DNA of 64,000 nt from Malaya genurostris (Eukaryota > Arthropoda > Insecta > Diptera > Culicidae): the NCBI RefSeq assembly GCF_030247185.1, contig NC_080571.1:46727002-46791001 (forward strand), given 5' to 3'. This document shows positions 22,590-33,169 of the stretch, one piece after another. The notes beneath the pieces are model-generated. The model was not told the origin of the DNA. It was given only the letters and a program-made list of their open reading frames with translations, and searched no databases. How positions within the stretch are numbered: the first letter of the stretch is position 1; each line of letters begins with the position of its first letter. The position numbers were made by a program, and so were the translations under genes.

Positions 22590-23205
22590 TATTTTGCCCT
22601 CTACAGCATTTCAGCTTTACATTCCAAATAACTTTTCTATTTTGGTGAGAAATCATCATTTCACGTTAAATGGATGCGTTAATAAGCAAAATTGTCCGTT
22701 CTATGCCACTGATAACCCTTAATTAATTGAGGAACAGCCTCTAGACGACCAAAGAGTTACAGTTTGGTGTGGAATGGCGATTGGTCCTTGTTTTTTCCCA
22801 AGACTATGATGAAGCAACGAGAACTGTCAATAGCGATCGTTATCGAGCCATGATAAATGATTCTGTGATGCCCATTGCTCGTGAAAATGGTTCGAATGGT
22901 TACTGGTTTCAACAGGACGGTGCAACATGCCATACAGCTCGCCTAACAATCAATTTGCTGCGACCATTGTTCCCCGGAGATCACCCGATTTGACGCCATC
23001 AGACTTTTTTGTGGGGCTATTTCAAATCCAAAGTATACGCTGATAAGCCAAGAATCATTGCTCAACTTAAAAACAACATACGACGTGAAATCGCCGCCAT
23101 GTCGACCGATGTATTGATCAAAACGATGGAAACCGCCGACAAAAAGGGCTCATTTTTTACTCAAGTCCAAAGGTTACGCGATATAATTTTCAAAAATTAG
23201 CTTTA
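22590..23205 (+). pseudogene. Second DD41D-type mariner transposase relic
   Basis: Plus strand. It reads NHHFTLNGCVNKQNC, a stop, then QRVTVWCGMAIGPCFF, NSDRYRAMINDSVMP, YWFQQDGATCHTARLTINLL (second catalytic Asp), a deletion with frame change, RRSPDLTPSDFF (third Asp) and WGYFKSKVYADKP. It is clearly related to the transposase at 16395-17054 but diverged, with at least one stop and one frameshift. No inverted termini were identified. Confidence 0.8.
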
Positions 23206-23465
23206 ACATATCTCGATGAACCAAAATAAATTATAATCGAAATGAAAATAAATAAAAATGTTCTTTTTCCATATACATATTTTGTTCAAATATGCTTCCA
23301 CTTTAAATGGTAAATGGTAGTAAGTTTCAGAATTGGAAACATTATTGTAAACGAAACTGGTTCCGTATTTTGCCTCCTAAAAAGCCCCCATGAGTACGCT
23401 AAACATGTGTATGGGTGTATGTGTAACTCTCGATTTACTCAGAGATGGTCCCGCCATATGAAAAC

Positions 23466-24344
23466 TGACATACACAAGGCTGGTAATTGGTAATTTTTGT
23501 ACTTCACCATCGGTGAATTCAGCTTATCTGCTAATTGGTTTCAGTAGCATCACTGAGCGAGTTGAGTAACTGGGCAACCATTTGCATAGAGAAAACATCG
23601 CATCAACATCGTAGTGTCGAGCATCAGCAGATGAGTGCTGAGCGCACGTCAAATATTAGAACCCACTGAGAGACGATTTGTGAGTTGTGATTTGATGTGT
23701 TTGTACATCACCACATTGCATCAGATTCTTATGAGTGATGAGTTTAATCTTTACCATAATTTTTTTTTCAATTATGAGGTGAGCTGATGAATAGAAAAAA
23801 ATGAGCCTCATGAGCGAGTTTTTGCCACCCTTCGAATTTTACAAATTTTTATTCGAAATTCTAACGATTGAATATTTTGTAAAATCTACTCACGAATCAA
23901 TATTAATTACGATTATTACAATAATGTGGAATTTGCGAAACTCAATGATTTGTGACAATTTCTGATCATGTTTTGAAGAGGTAGCAAATACTTCTAGCAA
24001 ATTGAAATTTTGTTATAACAAAAATAAAAAAATAAGACAGGATGTTGATTTCTAAAAAAATCTATACTGAAAAAAATCTCTATGTAATCCTACACTGAAT
24101 AAAAATTTACTTTAAAATTTAAAAGCGATTTACAAAAATAAAACCTGTGTAATGCTGACTTTCTCTTACCATTTGATTTAAGTTTCATTAAAACATATGT
24201 AAGGTTGTGATTATTCGAAGGGTAAAACAAATTGCTTACCCCTAAATTTATGCTAAGTTCATATACCCATTTTGACATTAATTTTACGTTCCGTCTTTGA
24301 CTCATCTGTGCCTAGCAGCTTATGTTGAAATGGAAGCGCGAAAT
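23466..24344 (+). repeat. ~880 bp tandem unit, copy 1
   Basis: Starts at GACATACACAAGGCTGG and is followed directly by a second copy. Shared landmarks in order are 'ttcaccatcggtga', 'catcgcatcaacatcgtag', 'gagagacgatttgtgag', 'atgagctgatgaatag' and 'gaagaggtagc', then a minus-strand hammerhead-like core. In this copy the core is damaged: CAGATGA for CTGATGA and GGAAC for GAAAC (24285-24308). Confidence 0.85.
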
Positions 24345-25214
24345 GACATACACAAGGCTGGTAATTGGTAATTTTTAGTGCTTCACCATCGGTGAGTTCA
24401 CACATCTGCTAATGGGTTTCAGTAGCATCACTGAGCGAGTTGAGTAACTGGGCAACCATTTGCATAGAGAAAACATCGCATCAACATCGTAGTGTCAAGC
24501 AATCAGCAGATGAGCGCTGAGCGCACGTCAAATAGTAGAACCCACTGAGAGACGATTTGTGAGTTGTGATATAATGTGTTTGTACATCACCACATTGCAT
24601 CAGATTCTTATGAGTGATGAGTTTAATCTTCACCATCTTTTTTTTAAATCATGAGGTGAGCTGATGAATAGAAAAAAATGAGCCTCATGAGCGAATTTTT
24701 GCCACCCTTCGAATTTTACAAATTTTTATTCGAAATTCTAACGATTGAATATTTTGTAAAATCTACTCACGAATCAAGTTTCATTGTGAGCAGATTTTAT
24801 AAAATTTACAAAATTATCACGATTATGTGGAATTTGCGAAACTCAAGGATTTGTGACAATTTCTGATCATGTTTTGAAGAGGTAGCGCGTACTTCTAGCA
24901 AATAGAAATTTTGTTATAACAAACATAAAAAATAAGACAGGGTGTCGATTTCTACAAAACAATCTATACTGAAAAAAATCCTTATCTAGTCCTACACTGA
25001 ATAAAAATTGACTTTTAAATTTAAAATCGATTTACAAAAACAACTGTGTGATGATGCCTTTCTCTTGCTATTTGATTTAAGTTTCATTAAAACATTTGTA
25101 AGATTGTGATTGTTTGAAGGCTTACCCCTAAATTTATGCTAGGTTCATATACTCATTTTGACATTAATTTCACGTTTCGTCTTTGACTCATCAGTGCCTA
25201 GCAGCGTTGTTATG
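24345..25214 (+). repeat. ~880 bp tandem unit, copy 2
   Basis: Direct repeat of the preceding unit with the same order of landmarks and scattered substitutions and indels, including a local duplication near 24775-24810. Its minus-strand hammerhead core is intact (25137-25203). The two cores are 886 bases apart. The unit has no recognisable protein. Confidence 0.85.
25137..25203 (-). ncRNA. Hammerhead ribozyme candidate (canonical core)
   Basis: Minus strand. CTGATGA (25188-25194) is followed by stem II GTC-AAA-GAC (25179-25187), GAAA (25075-type position 25175-25178) and helix III ACGU/AUGU closing a 7-base loop. It ends in the classic GUC cleavage triplet (25160-25162). The bases next to the core do not pair as helix I, but a distal 7-bp pairing TGCTAGG/CCTAGCA (25197-25203 with 25137-25143) encloses the motif. 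In the older copy at 24251-24320 this pairing is kept through a G-U change. Core and triplet are as in active hammerheads; activity is unproven because proximal helix I is missing. Confidence 0.6.
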
Positions 25215-25385
25215 TTAAAATGGAAGCGCGACCTAACGGCTCAACATAAACCGCTAGGTAAACGTAAAGTTAATGCTACTTGCAAAAGACTTGTGTTATG
25301 TCTAAACTAACGTCTCGGACGAAACCAGTTTTGGCTTGCTAGCCATACAGATTGTTTATGTTGAGCCGTCAGGTCGCGCTAGCAG
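25215..25385. repeat. Inverted repeat joining two opposed hammerhead cores
   Basis: GCGCGACCTAACGGCTCAAC near 25226 is matched by its near-perfect inverse near 25355-25380 ('gttgagccgtcaggtcgcgc'). Outside these arms lie the minus-strand core at 25175-25194 and a plus-strand core at 25397-25416, so the whole segment 25160-25430 is roughly palindromic. Confidence 0.75.
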
Positions 25386-25396
25386 TTCAACAAAAA

Positions 25397-25416
25397 CTGA
25401 TGAGTCAAAGACGAAA
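25397..25416 (+). ncRNA. Hammerhead-like core, opposite orientation (degenerate)
   Basis: CTGATGA, GTC-AAA-GAC and GAAA are identical to the minus-strand core 200 bases upstream. The helix III return strand and the cleavage triplet have changed (ends AAATC rather than ATGTC), so cleavage is unlikely. It marks an inverted partial copy of the same repeat. Confidence 0.5.
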
Positions 25417-25439
25417 CGTGAAATTAAAATCATTTATAA

Positions 25440-26255
25440 GATCCTACCCATTAGTATTGTGAGCTTATGAAATAACGTAAGTGTTTCTAGATTGATTCTT
25501 TCATCTACGAGAAATTTTGCTACATTGAATTTGTCGGTTACGTCACACGATCCTGAAATATTCGAAATTCGTTGAGCCATCTTCTAGAAAACTCAACTAA
25601 CGAAAAATGTGCGAGCAGACGTTTACGTCATTTATACGATTTTATCTTCAGAACCGATAGTGACAACCATTTAATCTTCGAACTTGATCCTCAATTTAAT
25701 AGTAGCTTTCAAACGAGCCCAGACTAATTGAAATCAGCTCAGCCGTCTCTAAGAAAATTGAGCGGTGAAAAAACAACGCGTTTTATCGCTTACGTCGTTT
25801 ATACCATATCATATCTCCGGAACCAGAAGACACAGCAATTTGATCTTAGAACTTGATCCACATCTCAATAGTGGCTTTCAAACGAGCCTAAGCGTGAAAA
25901 AATCGACTAAGTCATCTCTGAGAAAATTGAACAGTAAAAAATCAACGTGTTTTGTCAGTTACGTCTCTTATAATATTATATCTTTGGAACAGGTCAGCCA
26001 TTTCATATTCGAACTGAATCCACAATTCAATAGTGGCTTTCAAACGAGTCTAAGTGTGTTAAAATCGGCTAAGCCATCCTCGAGAGAAAGAGTGGTAAAA
26101 AATCTACATACACACACTGACATTTTCCGATCTCATCAAGCTGAGTCGAATGGTACATAACACTATGAGTCTCCGATGGTTTCCCTTCGAAAGTCAGTTT
26201 TTCCAGCAATTTTATTACCTTTTTATTGAGAAAGGTAAAAAACCGTTTTTGATTT
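25440..26255 (+). repeat. ~155 bp unit repeat, about four units, with palindromic end
   Basis: Units carry 'cgtttatac', 'tctccggaaccagaag', 'cttgatccacaattcaatagtggctttcaaacgag' and 'aaaatcggctaagccatc'. The block ends with a CA run, 'ctcatcaagctgagtcgaatggta' and 'tattgagaaaggt'. It is the same superfamily as 1-910; the 35.4-36.1 kb block looks like the inverted form. Confidence 0.65.
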
Positions 26256-26577
26256 TGATAAATTTTTGTGAGTATATTCCCTACCAACCATCCATGCGTT
26301 ACAAGATAGACACTTTTAACGAAAAAAATGTTTTCCTAACAACTATTTCTTGTTTAAACTGAAAGTTTTATCTAGAGTCTTTTTATCGAAAACTAAACTG
26401 AAACTAAAGTCAATATCATCCAATATTCCAGTGGAACTCAATTTTTGAGAAAACTACACTGAATACCCTATTGCTAGCTGTCCGATATCGGCAGAAAGTA
26501 TCAATTTTTTGAACAATTCCACATTTCTCAAAAGCAAGAATTGAACCCTACACAGTTATCTTCGAGTTAGGTAAAGA

Positions 26578-27865
26578 TAAAACAAATTTGATTCAAATAT
26601 GAAGTAATGTTTGAGAGTCTGAATGTTATTGGAAGATGATCACTATCCAAGTTTGCCTAAGTTTTGATTTAGCCACATTCAACTATATCGCCAACTGAGC
26701 GTGCGAGTAGTCCGGAGTTTCGCGTTGCATGAGAAAAATTTCGGAACACTGTTCCTCTCGTTTCGGAGCCATTTTAACAACTGAAGGGAAAATTAAACAG
26801 GAAATCATGTTGCCACGCAAATTTTTGAAGTGAGGATGTTGATACAGTTCTATGTCAATCTTGCGGTCATGTCTCTAACATTAGCTGCTCATATTTTTTT
26901 TGCCTTTCTCATATAGAAAGGTTATGCAATCACTGTGAAAACCGACTTTTGAAGCGCGGCCCGGAGGGCCGAGTGTCATATACCATTCGACTCAGTTAGT
27001 CTAGTACGCAAAATGTCTGTGTGTGTGTGTGTGTGTATGTAACGTTTTTTTTGCTCTAACTTTTCTCGGAAATGGCTGAATCGATTTTCACAAACTTAGA
27101 TTCAAATGAAAGCTTTTTAGGTCTCATACTAAATTCCTAAATTCCATTTTAAGCTACCTTCCGGTTCCGGAGTTATGGGGTAAAATCTGCAAAAAAAATG
27201 AAAATATGTTTTTTAACTTTTCTCATAGATGGCGCGACCGATTTTCACAAACTTAGGTTCAAATGAAAGATCCTGCGGTCTCATACGGAATCTCTGTATT
27301 TCATCCGGATCTGACTTCCGGATCCGTAAATATAGGGTAAAATGTGTTAAAATTTTTTATACCATCACTGAAAAGGGCGAAAAACCGTAACAAAATTTCT
27401 AAATCGACCGCAAATCTTCTCCTATTGATAGTTTTTATCAGTAGACGGTGAAACAAAACGATTTCAGTTATTCTTTCAAGAATCGAAGAAAATTATTTTG
27501 AAGAATACCACAGTACTATATGATAGTATGATTGATATGAGAAAGGCATCATTACACCACTAGGTGGATTAAGACAGGTTTTTCCATTGTACGTTACAAA
27601 ACAGTCGCACATCTCACTTCAAAAATTTACGTAGCAACATGCCTACTATTTGAATTTGTTGTTCAGTTGTGAAACTGGCTCCGAAACTAGAGGAACAGTG
27701 CTACACAATTTCGCTTACGCATCACAAAAATCCAGACTACTCGCACGCTCCGTTAGGGATATAGTTGAAGGTGGCCAAATCAAAAGACAAACTTTGATTC
27801 TGATCATCTTCCAAAAACATTCAGACTATCAAACGAAATGATGATGAATCAAATTTGTTCTGTAT
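26578..27865. repeat. Foldback structure with ~280 bp inverted arms
   Basis: The left arm (about 26578-26860) and right arm (about 27590-27865) are inverse complements. Shared words include 'ttggaagatgatca', 'gagcgtgcgagtagtc', 'cactgttcctct' and 'aaatttttgaagtgag'. Between them lies an inverted copy of the mosquito-type end repeat (26890-27100: 'tttctcatatagaaagg', 'cattcgactcagtt', a GT run) and its 150-bp units to 27560. Confidence 0.7.
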
Positions 27866-30800
27866 TCAATTACATATAATTACCGAATAAAAGTTATACA
27901 CAAATAAAAGCGTTTCACTTTTGTCATAAATACGACGTACATTACTGTGGAGTGCCTTTTCAGATTTTACCCTTTGAGAGGGTGATAAGTTATTCATCGT
28001 TAAGATCTCTTGTTGCATCTGAAGTATCAAACTGAGTTTTGCTACCGGAAATAAGATCATAAATTTATGATAATATTCTCAGAAATAATTTAAAATTAAA
28101 GTTTTACGAAATGTTTGAGTATCAAAGAAGAAAACTGATGACGCCAATCTCGTACCTGGGTAGGTAGAAAAGGTTAACATTTGATATATTTCGTTCATTC
28201 TAGCCTGCGCAGTTGACTTAGTAGGAAGTAAAGCGGTTGATTCAGGTCCAGAGCTCAGTTTCAGTATCACGAATTCAGTTCAGTATTGAACCAAACGCTG
28301 GACGTTCGCAAAGCCAGTATCTCTTCAAAGAAGATCGATTACGTCCTCCTGCTGCTGGTCGTCTACATTGGAGCAAAATACAACGAAAAGTGGACAACGT
28401 TGGGAAACATTATGCAAAATCAGCCCTTCTAATGGCTTCAAATGATATCTGAAAAATTATAAAGATTGCTTCTTGGCAAATCGGAGATAAAATTCATCAG
28501 TTAAGTGCAAATCTAGAATAATTTGATTAGCTTTGTGCTTTTTTCACAGTGCAAAATTAGCACCAAACCAGTGCGAATAAAGCCGATATTGGACTGCTTC
28601 GCGTTCGAAAAAACAAGCTCCGAACAGTGTTTAATGTCGTAGAGAATTCCAAATTTACCCTCATTTGTTTCGCATTATTTTATTTTGCGATAGAAAATAT
28701 TTGTTGCCAATAAGTCAATATTTAGAATATAAATGCACCGTTACAGTTCTGGAAGAGAGGCAGTAAAAGTTGCGGAATTCACACAATCTATTCCAGTTAT
28801 GTCTGTGACATTACTCACCCGCCTTTTTTCGACTAGAGTTAAGTGATTCTAAATTCGTGAAGCGTGGTCGATTGCGTATAGATTAATCGACAGTAGGAAA
28901 CTCGTTGTGCCGTTTTATCCCATCTTTCTTGTTATAATATTCAGTTGAAATTTGACGCATTTGACAATTTAATGGAATAAAATGTAATACTTAGCTTCCC
29001 TTCTATCTCCCGCTAGGTAATGATATGTGTAATTTTATTGATTCTCTTTTGGGCTTGGTAATAATATTAAAACACACTATTTTATGACTCAATATGTTTT
29101 AATAGTTTAGTGTTGCTAATATAATAATCTAATTGGATTTCTCTTGTAAGGAAACATTTCACTCTAATGATTTTAATTTGATCTTCCGCGAGTGACTTAC
29201 TGCATTCCTGGTGCAACCGACCCAGTCTCTATTTGCATTATGAAATTTAAGCGACTAGTTGCGAATTCCGGATGTGCACAACCAACCGAAAGGCTGTGGC
29301 GAGCGTGCTGTCTCTTCATGTTTGTAAATTTGATTAGAGTTTTTAATTAAATTTACCATGGTCAGTCTGTTTACGGCAGGCGGATTTGGTTCGTGCGGTT
29401 GGCAGCATGTTCAAAGGGATGTCGAAACTGTTAACTGCCCATAAAGTGCGGATCATAGACATAATAAAGTGACGTATGTGACAGCTAGCTGTGTACCACG
29501 GGAACACACAAATTTAACCCTTATCAACCTATGCCGTATTGCTTTTTGCATGCTCCGGAAGCATCGAATATCGTTCGGGTTCGGGAGATTAATTACGGAC
29601 GGCAAATCCAACAGTCGGTTCAAACATTTCTAATTACCATCCAGTCCATCAGCCAAAGCCATCGGTAGCCCATAGCTGGCAGCCCATCGGGACTCGACAG
29701 GCAGATATCAGATCAGTAAATTGCATCCCAAGAGAACAAATGCCGATCGGCCATAAATTTGTTTGCGAAGCAATAAAGCTGTCAAGATTCAACAAAAATA
29801 ATTCACAGTTTTGAATTTACCATTTAGACAAATAAAACAAAAACCATTCCCGCTGAGTCATACGACGAGTGCGGAAAACTTGGCACAGCTTCCCGTCTGG
29901 TGGGTTTGGCGAACCGAGTTCGCTCACCCTGGATCGGGGTGTTATTTAGCTTATGTTTTTTTTGTTGGTCTGACTGTTAGTCCTGCAGCGAAGATGTCAC
30001 CGTCACCGGGGGGTAATTTTATGCTGTTAAATGGTGAAGAATATAAGCCATAATAAGCATAGTAATTTACTATTATGGTCACAAGAAACCATCTTTCTAC
30101 GACCAGCCTTTTCGTTCTGGCATTCATCAGTACTTTTAAAAAACGGCGCAAGCAATAAGCCTGAGTTCAAAACCCAACTTAACAGACAAAAAGTTCCTCT
30201 GATCATTAGCTCAGTTTTTTTTTTATTTTTTTAAGAATAATGATATATTACTCCATTATCACTTGATCAAAAGTAAGCTAAAACTAAGAAACTTTTGATG
30301 GTAAAATAAACAACTATTTTTTGGGTACAAAGTGCTCCCCGTTGACGGTACGGATGAGTTCGTTTGTGTGTGTCCGTGTATGTGTGCCGAAACGCATTTA
30401 TATACAATGTCTTAAAACGCACGTTGCTATGGTACTTTATGTGCACTGCAGCAGAAATTAAAGCAAATAGTTTTTGGTTTGCGACAAAAGAAGAGTTATA
30501 GAAAGAAACAAAAAATAAACCGACATTTCCAAAGAAGCAAAATTAAAGAGGGTTTCCGAGGGGGAAAGAGTGTATATCCGAGCACCAAGCGCACCAATCT
30601 GATTGTGGATGATATTTCGATGAATTATTTGTCTAGCGTGTCCTCATGGAAGAGGTGGATAGACGATACAAGCGTTATAAGGATAAAATTATGATGAACT
30701 GTTTGTTTCGTTCAGAATAAAATACGATTGGGAATAGGATTATATTTTCCTTTGAATTCACAGTCTCTGTGAGCGGATTTTTCAGTTGTAGATTTAAGCG

Positions 30801-30965
30801 CGTTATTTTTCCAGTTCGATTCACTTATCTAGTACTACCATAAATTGAGCTCGGAGAAGGCCACCGTTTTTATTTCTGTCGCTTGGAGATACCAGCTTCT
30901 ATCGTGCCCGCCAATTGCTCCTGATATATCGTGATTTTGGTTTAATAGTCGACAACAATTTTCGC
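27866..30965. other. 3.1 kb without recognisable gene or repeat
   Basis: Short frames only (up to 80 residues), none with a known motif. The part around 29180-29760 is less AT-rich and looks non-repetitive. Probably intronic or intergenic DNA of the furin locus. Confidence 0.45.
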
Positions 30966-31000
30966 ACAGTTTCTTGATTTTTCGTCTTTTATGCTTTCAC

Positions 31001-31090
31001 GTTTTACCATTTGTTTTAAAGGTTCGCTTGCCAATTCTCCAATTCTGTTCAATAGAACTTAGCTCAGCAGAGTTAGGTAACTTACAGTTC
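31001..31090 (-). pseudogene. DD37E transposase fragment
   Basis: On the minus strand the segment reads NCKLPNSAELSSIEQNWRIG followed by KRTFKTNGKT. This aligns with NCPQLRPIERYWAIVKRVFK of the better copy at 46051-46344, including the catalytic Glu. Only this terminal block is recognisable, so it is an old remnant. Confidence 0.55.
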
Positions 31091-31473
31091 TTTGATGTTA
31101 AAGCGATTTTTGTTCTTTTCAGGCATCATCTCCGGAGAATTACTAGATTACGCCTAAAGATAGTCCCATAATTGTGCTGTTCGACGAAATCATTCTGCCA
31201 TTTTCCTCCCCAAACATTCTCGGCTGTAAATATCGGTAGTCGAAGTTTTTAAAGTGACAAACGGACGATTCTCTTAGCTGCAGCAACAAATAGCTTGCCA
31301 AATAAAAAATTTCTTTCAAAAAATTTTAATTTTTATGCCGTTGAATTTGCCAAGGATATACGGGATTTAGTTCAATTGTGCCCTATTTGATGGTAATCAT
31401 CGAGTCCTGGATTGTGCTTTGAAGATCTGATAACTTCCCAAGCCCTTAGAAGACCAGTATGGAATTGTTCACG

Positions 31474-31493
31474 TTTCGCATTTAGCTCATCAG
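31474..31493 (-). ncRNA. Hammerhead-like core, copy 1
   Basis: CTGATGA (31487-31493), a 2-bp GC/GC stem II around a 5-base loop, and GAAA (31474-31477). No convincing helix III return strand or helix I was found. Confidence 0.35.
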
Positions 31494-31654
31494 TGCATAA
31501 GCAGATTAATGCCACCTCGCGGATCAACATAGTTCGCTAAGCAGATGTAAAGTCAACGCACTTGTTTTACACAAAGGGTGCAATGTCTATTCTGACGTGC
31601 CGAAAGTAACGAAACCGATTGACGGCAATGCTGGCCGCCAACAGGTAGTAGTCA

Positions 31655-32545
31655 TTTGGGGGTTTGGAACCTCTTGGGTTCCGGTTTGTGCTAAAGTGCA
31701 CGTGACTAATTTGAATTATTTACGTTTCGCATTCAGCTCATCAGTTATATTGATCCGCGAGGTGGCATTAGCAGAGATGTCTATCTCCTCTGTGTGACGA
31801 AGAGCAAGCAAAATTTCTCCCCTCGCACTGACAACTTCAACGAGGGCTCTACTCTTTCACATTTATACACCACTGTTGTGTAAGTGTGCACGCATCATGA
31901 GTGCGTTTGTTTATTTCCTTTTACCTCTTCCACTGAATCGCACCAAAGTGCTAGAGCATTAGCTAATAAATTCTCTGAGGTGGATGCAGATACTTTCACA
32001 GAGGTGTACACGCCGGTGAGCACTCTGCTGTATGGTTTTCGTAGATGAAGCGTGGACACGCAAAATCAGCAAAATAAAACAATTTATCGTAAAATTTTCG
32101 GTTTTCCTTGCAAATTTTTCATAGCAAGGCCAGATCTACTCTCTATTAATTGAAGTTCACAGAAGTGTTCGCTCACAATCACGCGCCAGTGGTCACTTGG
32201 GTGTATTTAGACGAGAGCGCGTGTGAGCGATTCATGCGAAGAGAATGTGTTTCACTCGCGCCAGCTGCTTTAACCACAAGCACACACTCAAATGCTGTCT
32301 ATTCGACACTGAGAAGAAGTGCGCTTTCCTCTTTGTGCGGTGCTTCGTTTTTTTCATCCTCGGTGTGGCAGAAATCTGACTCTAGCGTTTATCACTCTGG
32401 TGAAATGCCATCTCTGGGCATTAGTACCTCAACATAATTTGTTTATGCACTGATAAGAGCTGAATGCGATGCGTAAATAATTCAAATTATGTGCACTTTA
32501 GCACAAACCGGAACCCAAAGGATTCCAAACCCCCCTTATTCCTTA
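31655..32545. repeat. Inverted-repeat element, ~110 bp arms
   Basis: 'gggttccggtttgtgctaaa' with flanks (31655-31765) is matched by the inverse at 32430-32545, including 'aattatttacg' and 'cattcagctc'. The right arm holds a decayed plus-strand hammerhead core (CTGATAAGAGC from 32450). The 660 bp between the arms have a 95-residue frame (32150-32437) without recognisable homology. Confidence 0.7.
31704..31744 (-). ncRNA. Hammerhead-like core with GUC triplet, copy 2
   Basis: CTGATGA (31738-31744), GC...GC stem II, GAAAC (31724-31728) and a GUC triplet at 31704-31706. Only A-U and C-G pairs close helix III. Helix I is not evident. Core-consistent but weak. Confidence 0.4.
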
Positions 32546-32579
32546 TTCCATTGAACTATAGACTCCATATGAATAAGTA

Positions 32580-32845
32580 TAAGTCATAATTCTATTGTAG
32601 AAAATTAGTAGAATGAATTTCATTCAAAGTACTGTCCATTAGTTTTTTACAAATGTAAATAATACTCATCATTCGGGTAGTTCCGAGTAAATCCACAAAT
32701 CGATACCATTTTCCAATTTCCCTATGTAGAGGATCTTTGTCGTCCAGTAAGACCATGCGCCAGCTTTCGGAACACATAGAAATCCGGAAGTGCTATATCT
32801 GGACTGTATGGCGGATAAAGTAGCACTTTCGTTACTTTATGTACG
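32580..32845 (-). pseudogene. mariner transposase C-terminal fragment
   Basis: Minus strand: YPPYSPDIALPDFYVFRKLA then HGLTGRQ and, after stops, NGQYFE. This corresponds to the third-Asp block and C-terminus of a mariner transposase. The 5' part is absent. Confidence 0.65.
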
Positions 32846-32888
32846 GGTTTGTTACTTATGTATTTTGCCCGAAAACAGTGTTATATCA

Positions 32889-32957
32889 CAGCTACTATTG
32901 TTTATTGATAACTTATAAAACCGCTACTATTAGTTTATTGATAACTTATAAAACCGG
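32889..32957 (+). repeat. Two 33-bp direct repeats
   Basis: 'gctactatt' followed by 'tttattgataacttataaaaccg' occurs twice in tandem (from about 32891 and 32924), immediately upstream of the hammerhead candidate at 32956. Confidence 0.8.
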
Positions 32958-33005
32958 TACACTGAAGAAGGATGTAAATAACATTCCGAAATATGTATCT
33001 GTATT
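32956..33005 (+). ncRNA. Complete hammerhead ribozyme candidate (type I, 50 nt)
   Basis: All parts can be placed. Helix I GGTACA (32956-32961) pairs with TGTATT (33000-33005) in six pairs, two of them G-U. The core CTGAAGA (32962-32968) fits CUGANGA, then one extra A. Helix II GGATGT/ACATTCC (32970-32975 with 32981-32987) has six pairs with a one-base bulge and loop AAATA. GAAA (32988-32991) starts a 3-bp helix III, TA..TA (32992-32998), followed by C32999; predicted cleavage is between 32999 and 33000. Odd points are the extra A after the core and the tiny helix III loop. Short helix III is known in retroelement-borne hammerheads, which may act as dimers. Confidence 0.6.
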
Positions 33006-33169
33006 ATAACGTTTGATACACTTTTGTGAAAATAGTGACTGTGAAAATAGTGACTTTGTGAGAGTGTAATGACGTGACATAGTAGAATTAAACGGTACAA
33101 TAACAGTACTATTAGTGAAAATATTCTACTAACAGCTCAAACAGAAATTTAGTGAGTGTTATATCGGAA

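Larger units (their letters stand above)
31455..31775 (-). repeat. Direct repeat pair with hammerhead-like cores, 251 bp apart
   Basis: Two minus-strand copies of CTGATGAGCT...ATGCGAAACGT start at 31493 and 31744, 251 bases apart in the same orientation. A 'gccacctcgcggatcaa' word near 31510 returns inverted near 31748-31768, so the segment also folds on itself. Confidence 0.6.

Noticed and set aside
23766..23800. CTGATGA in both 880-bp units (near 23785 and 24660) as ribozyme cores
   Set aside because: Followed by ATAGAAAA without a stem II; coincidental match.
32150..32437. 95-residue Ser/Ala-rich protein inside the inverted-repeat element
   Set aside because: Composition and position inside a repeat suggest a chance frame; no homology recognised.
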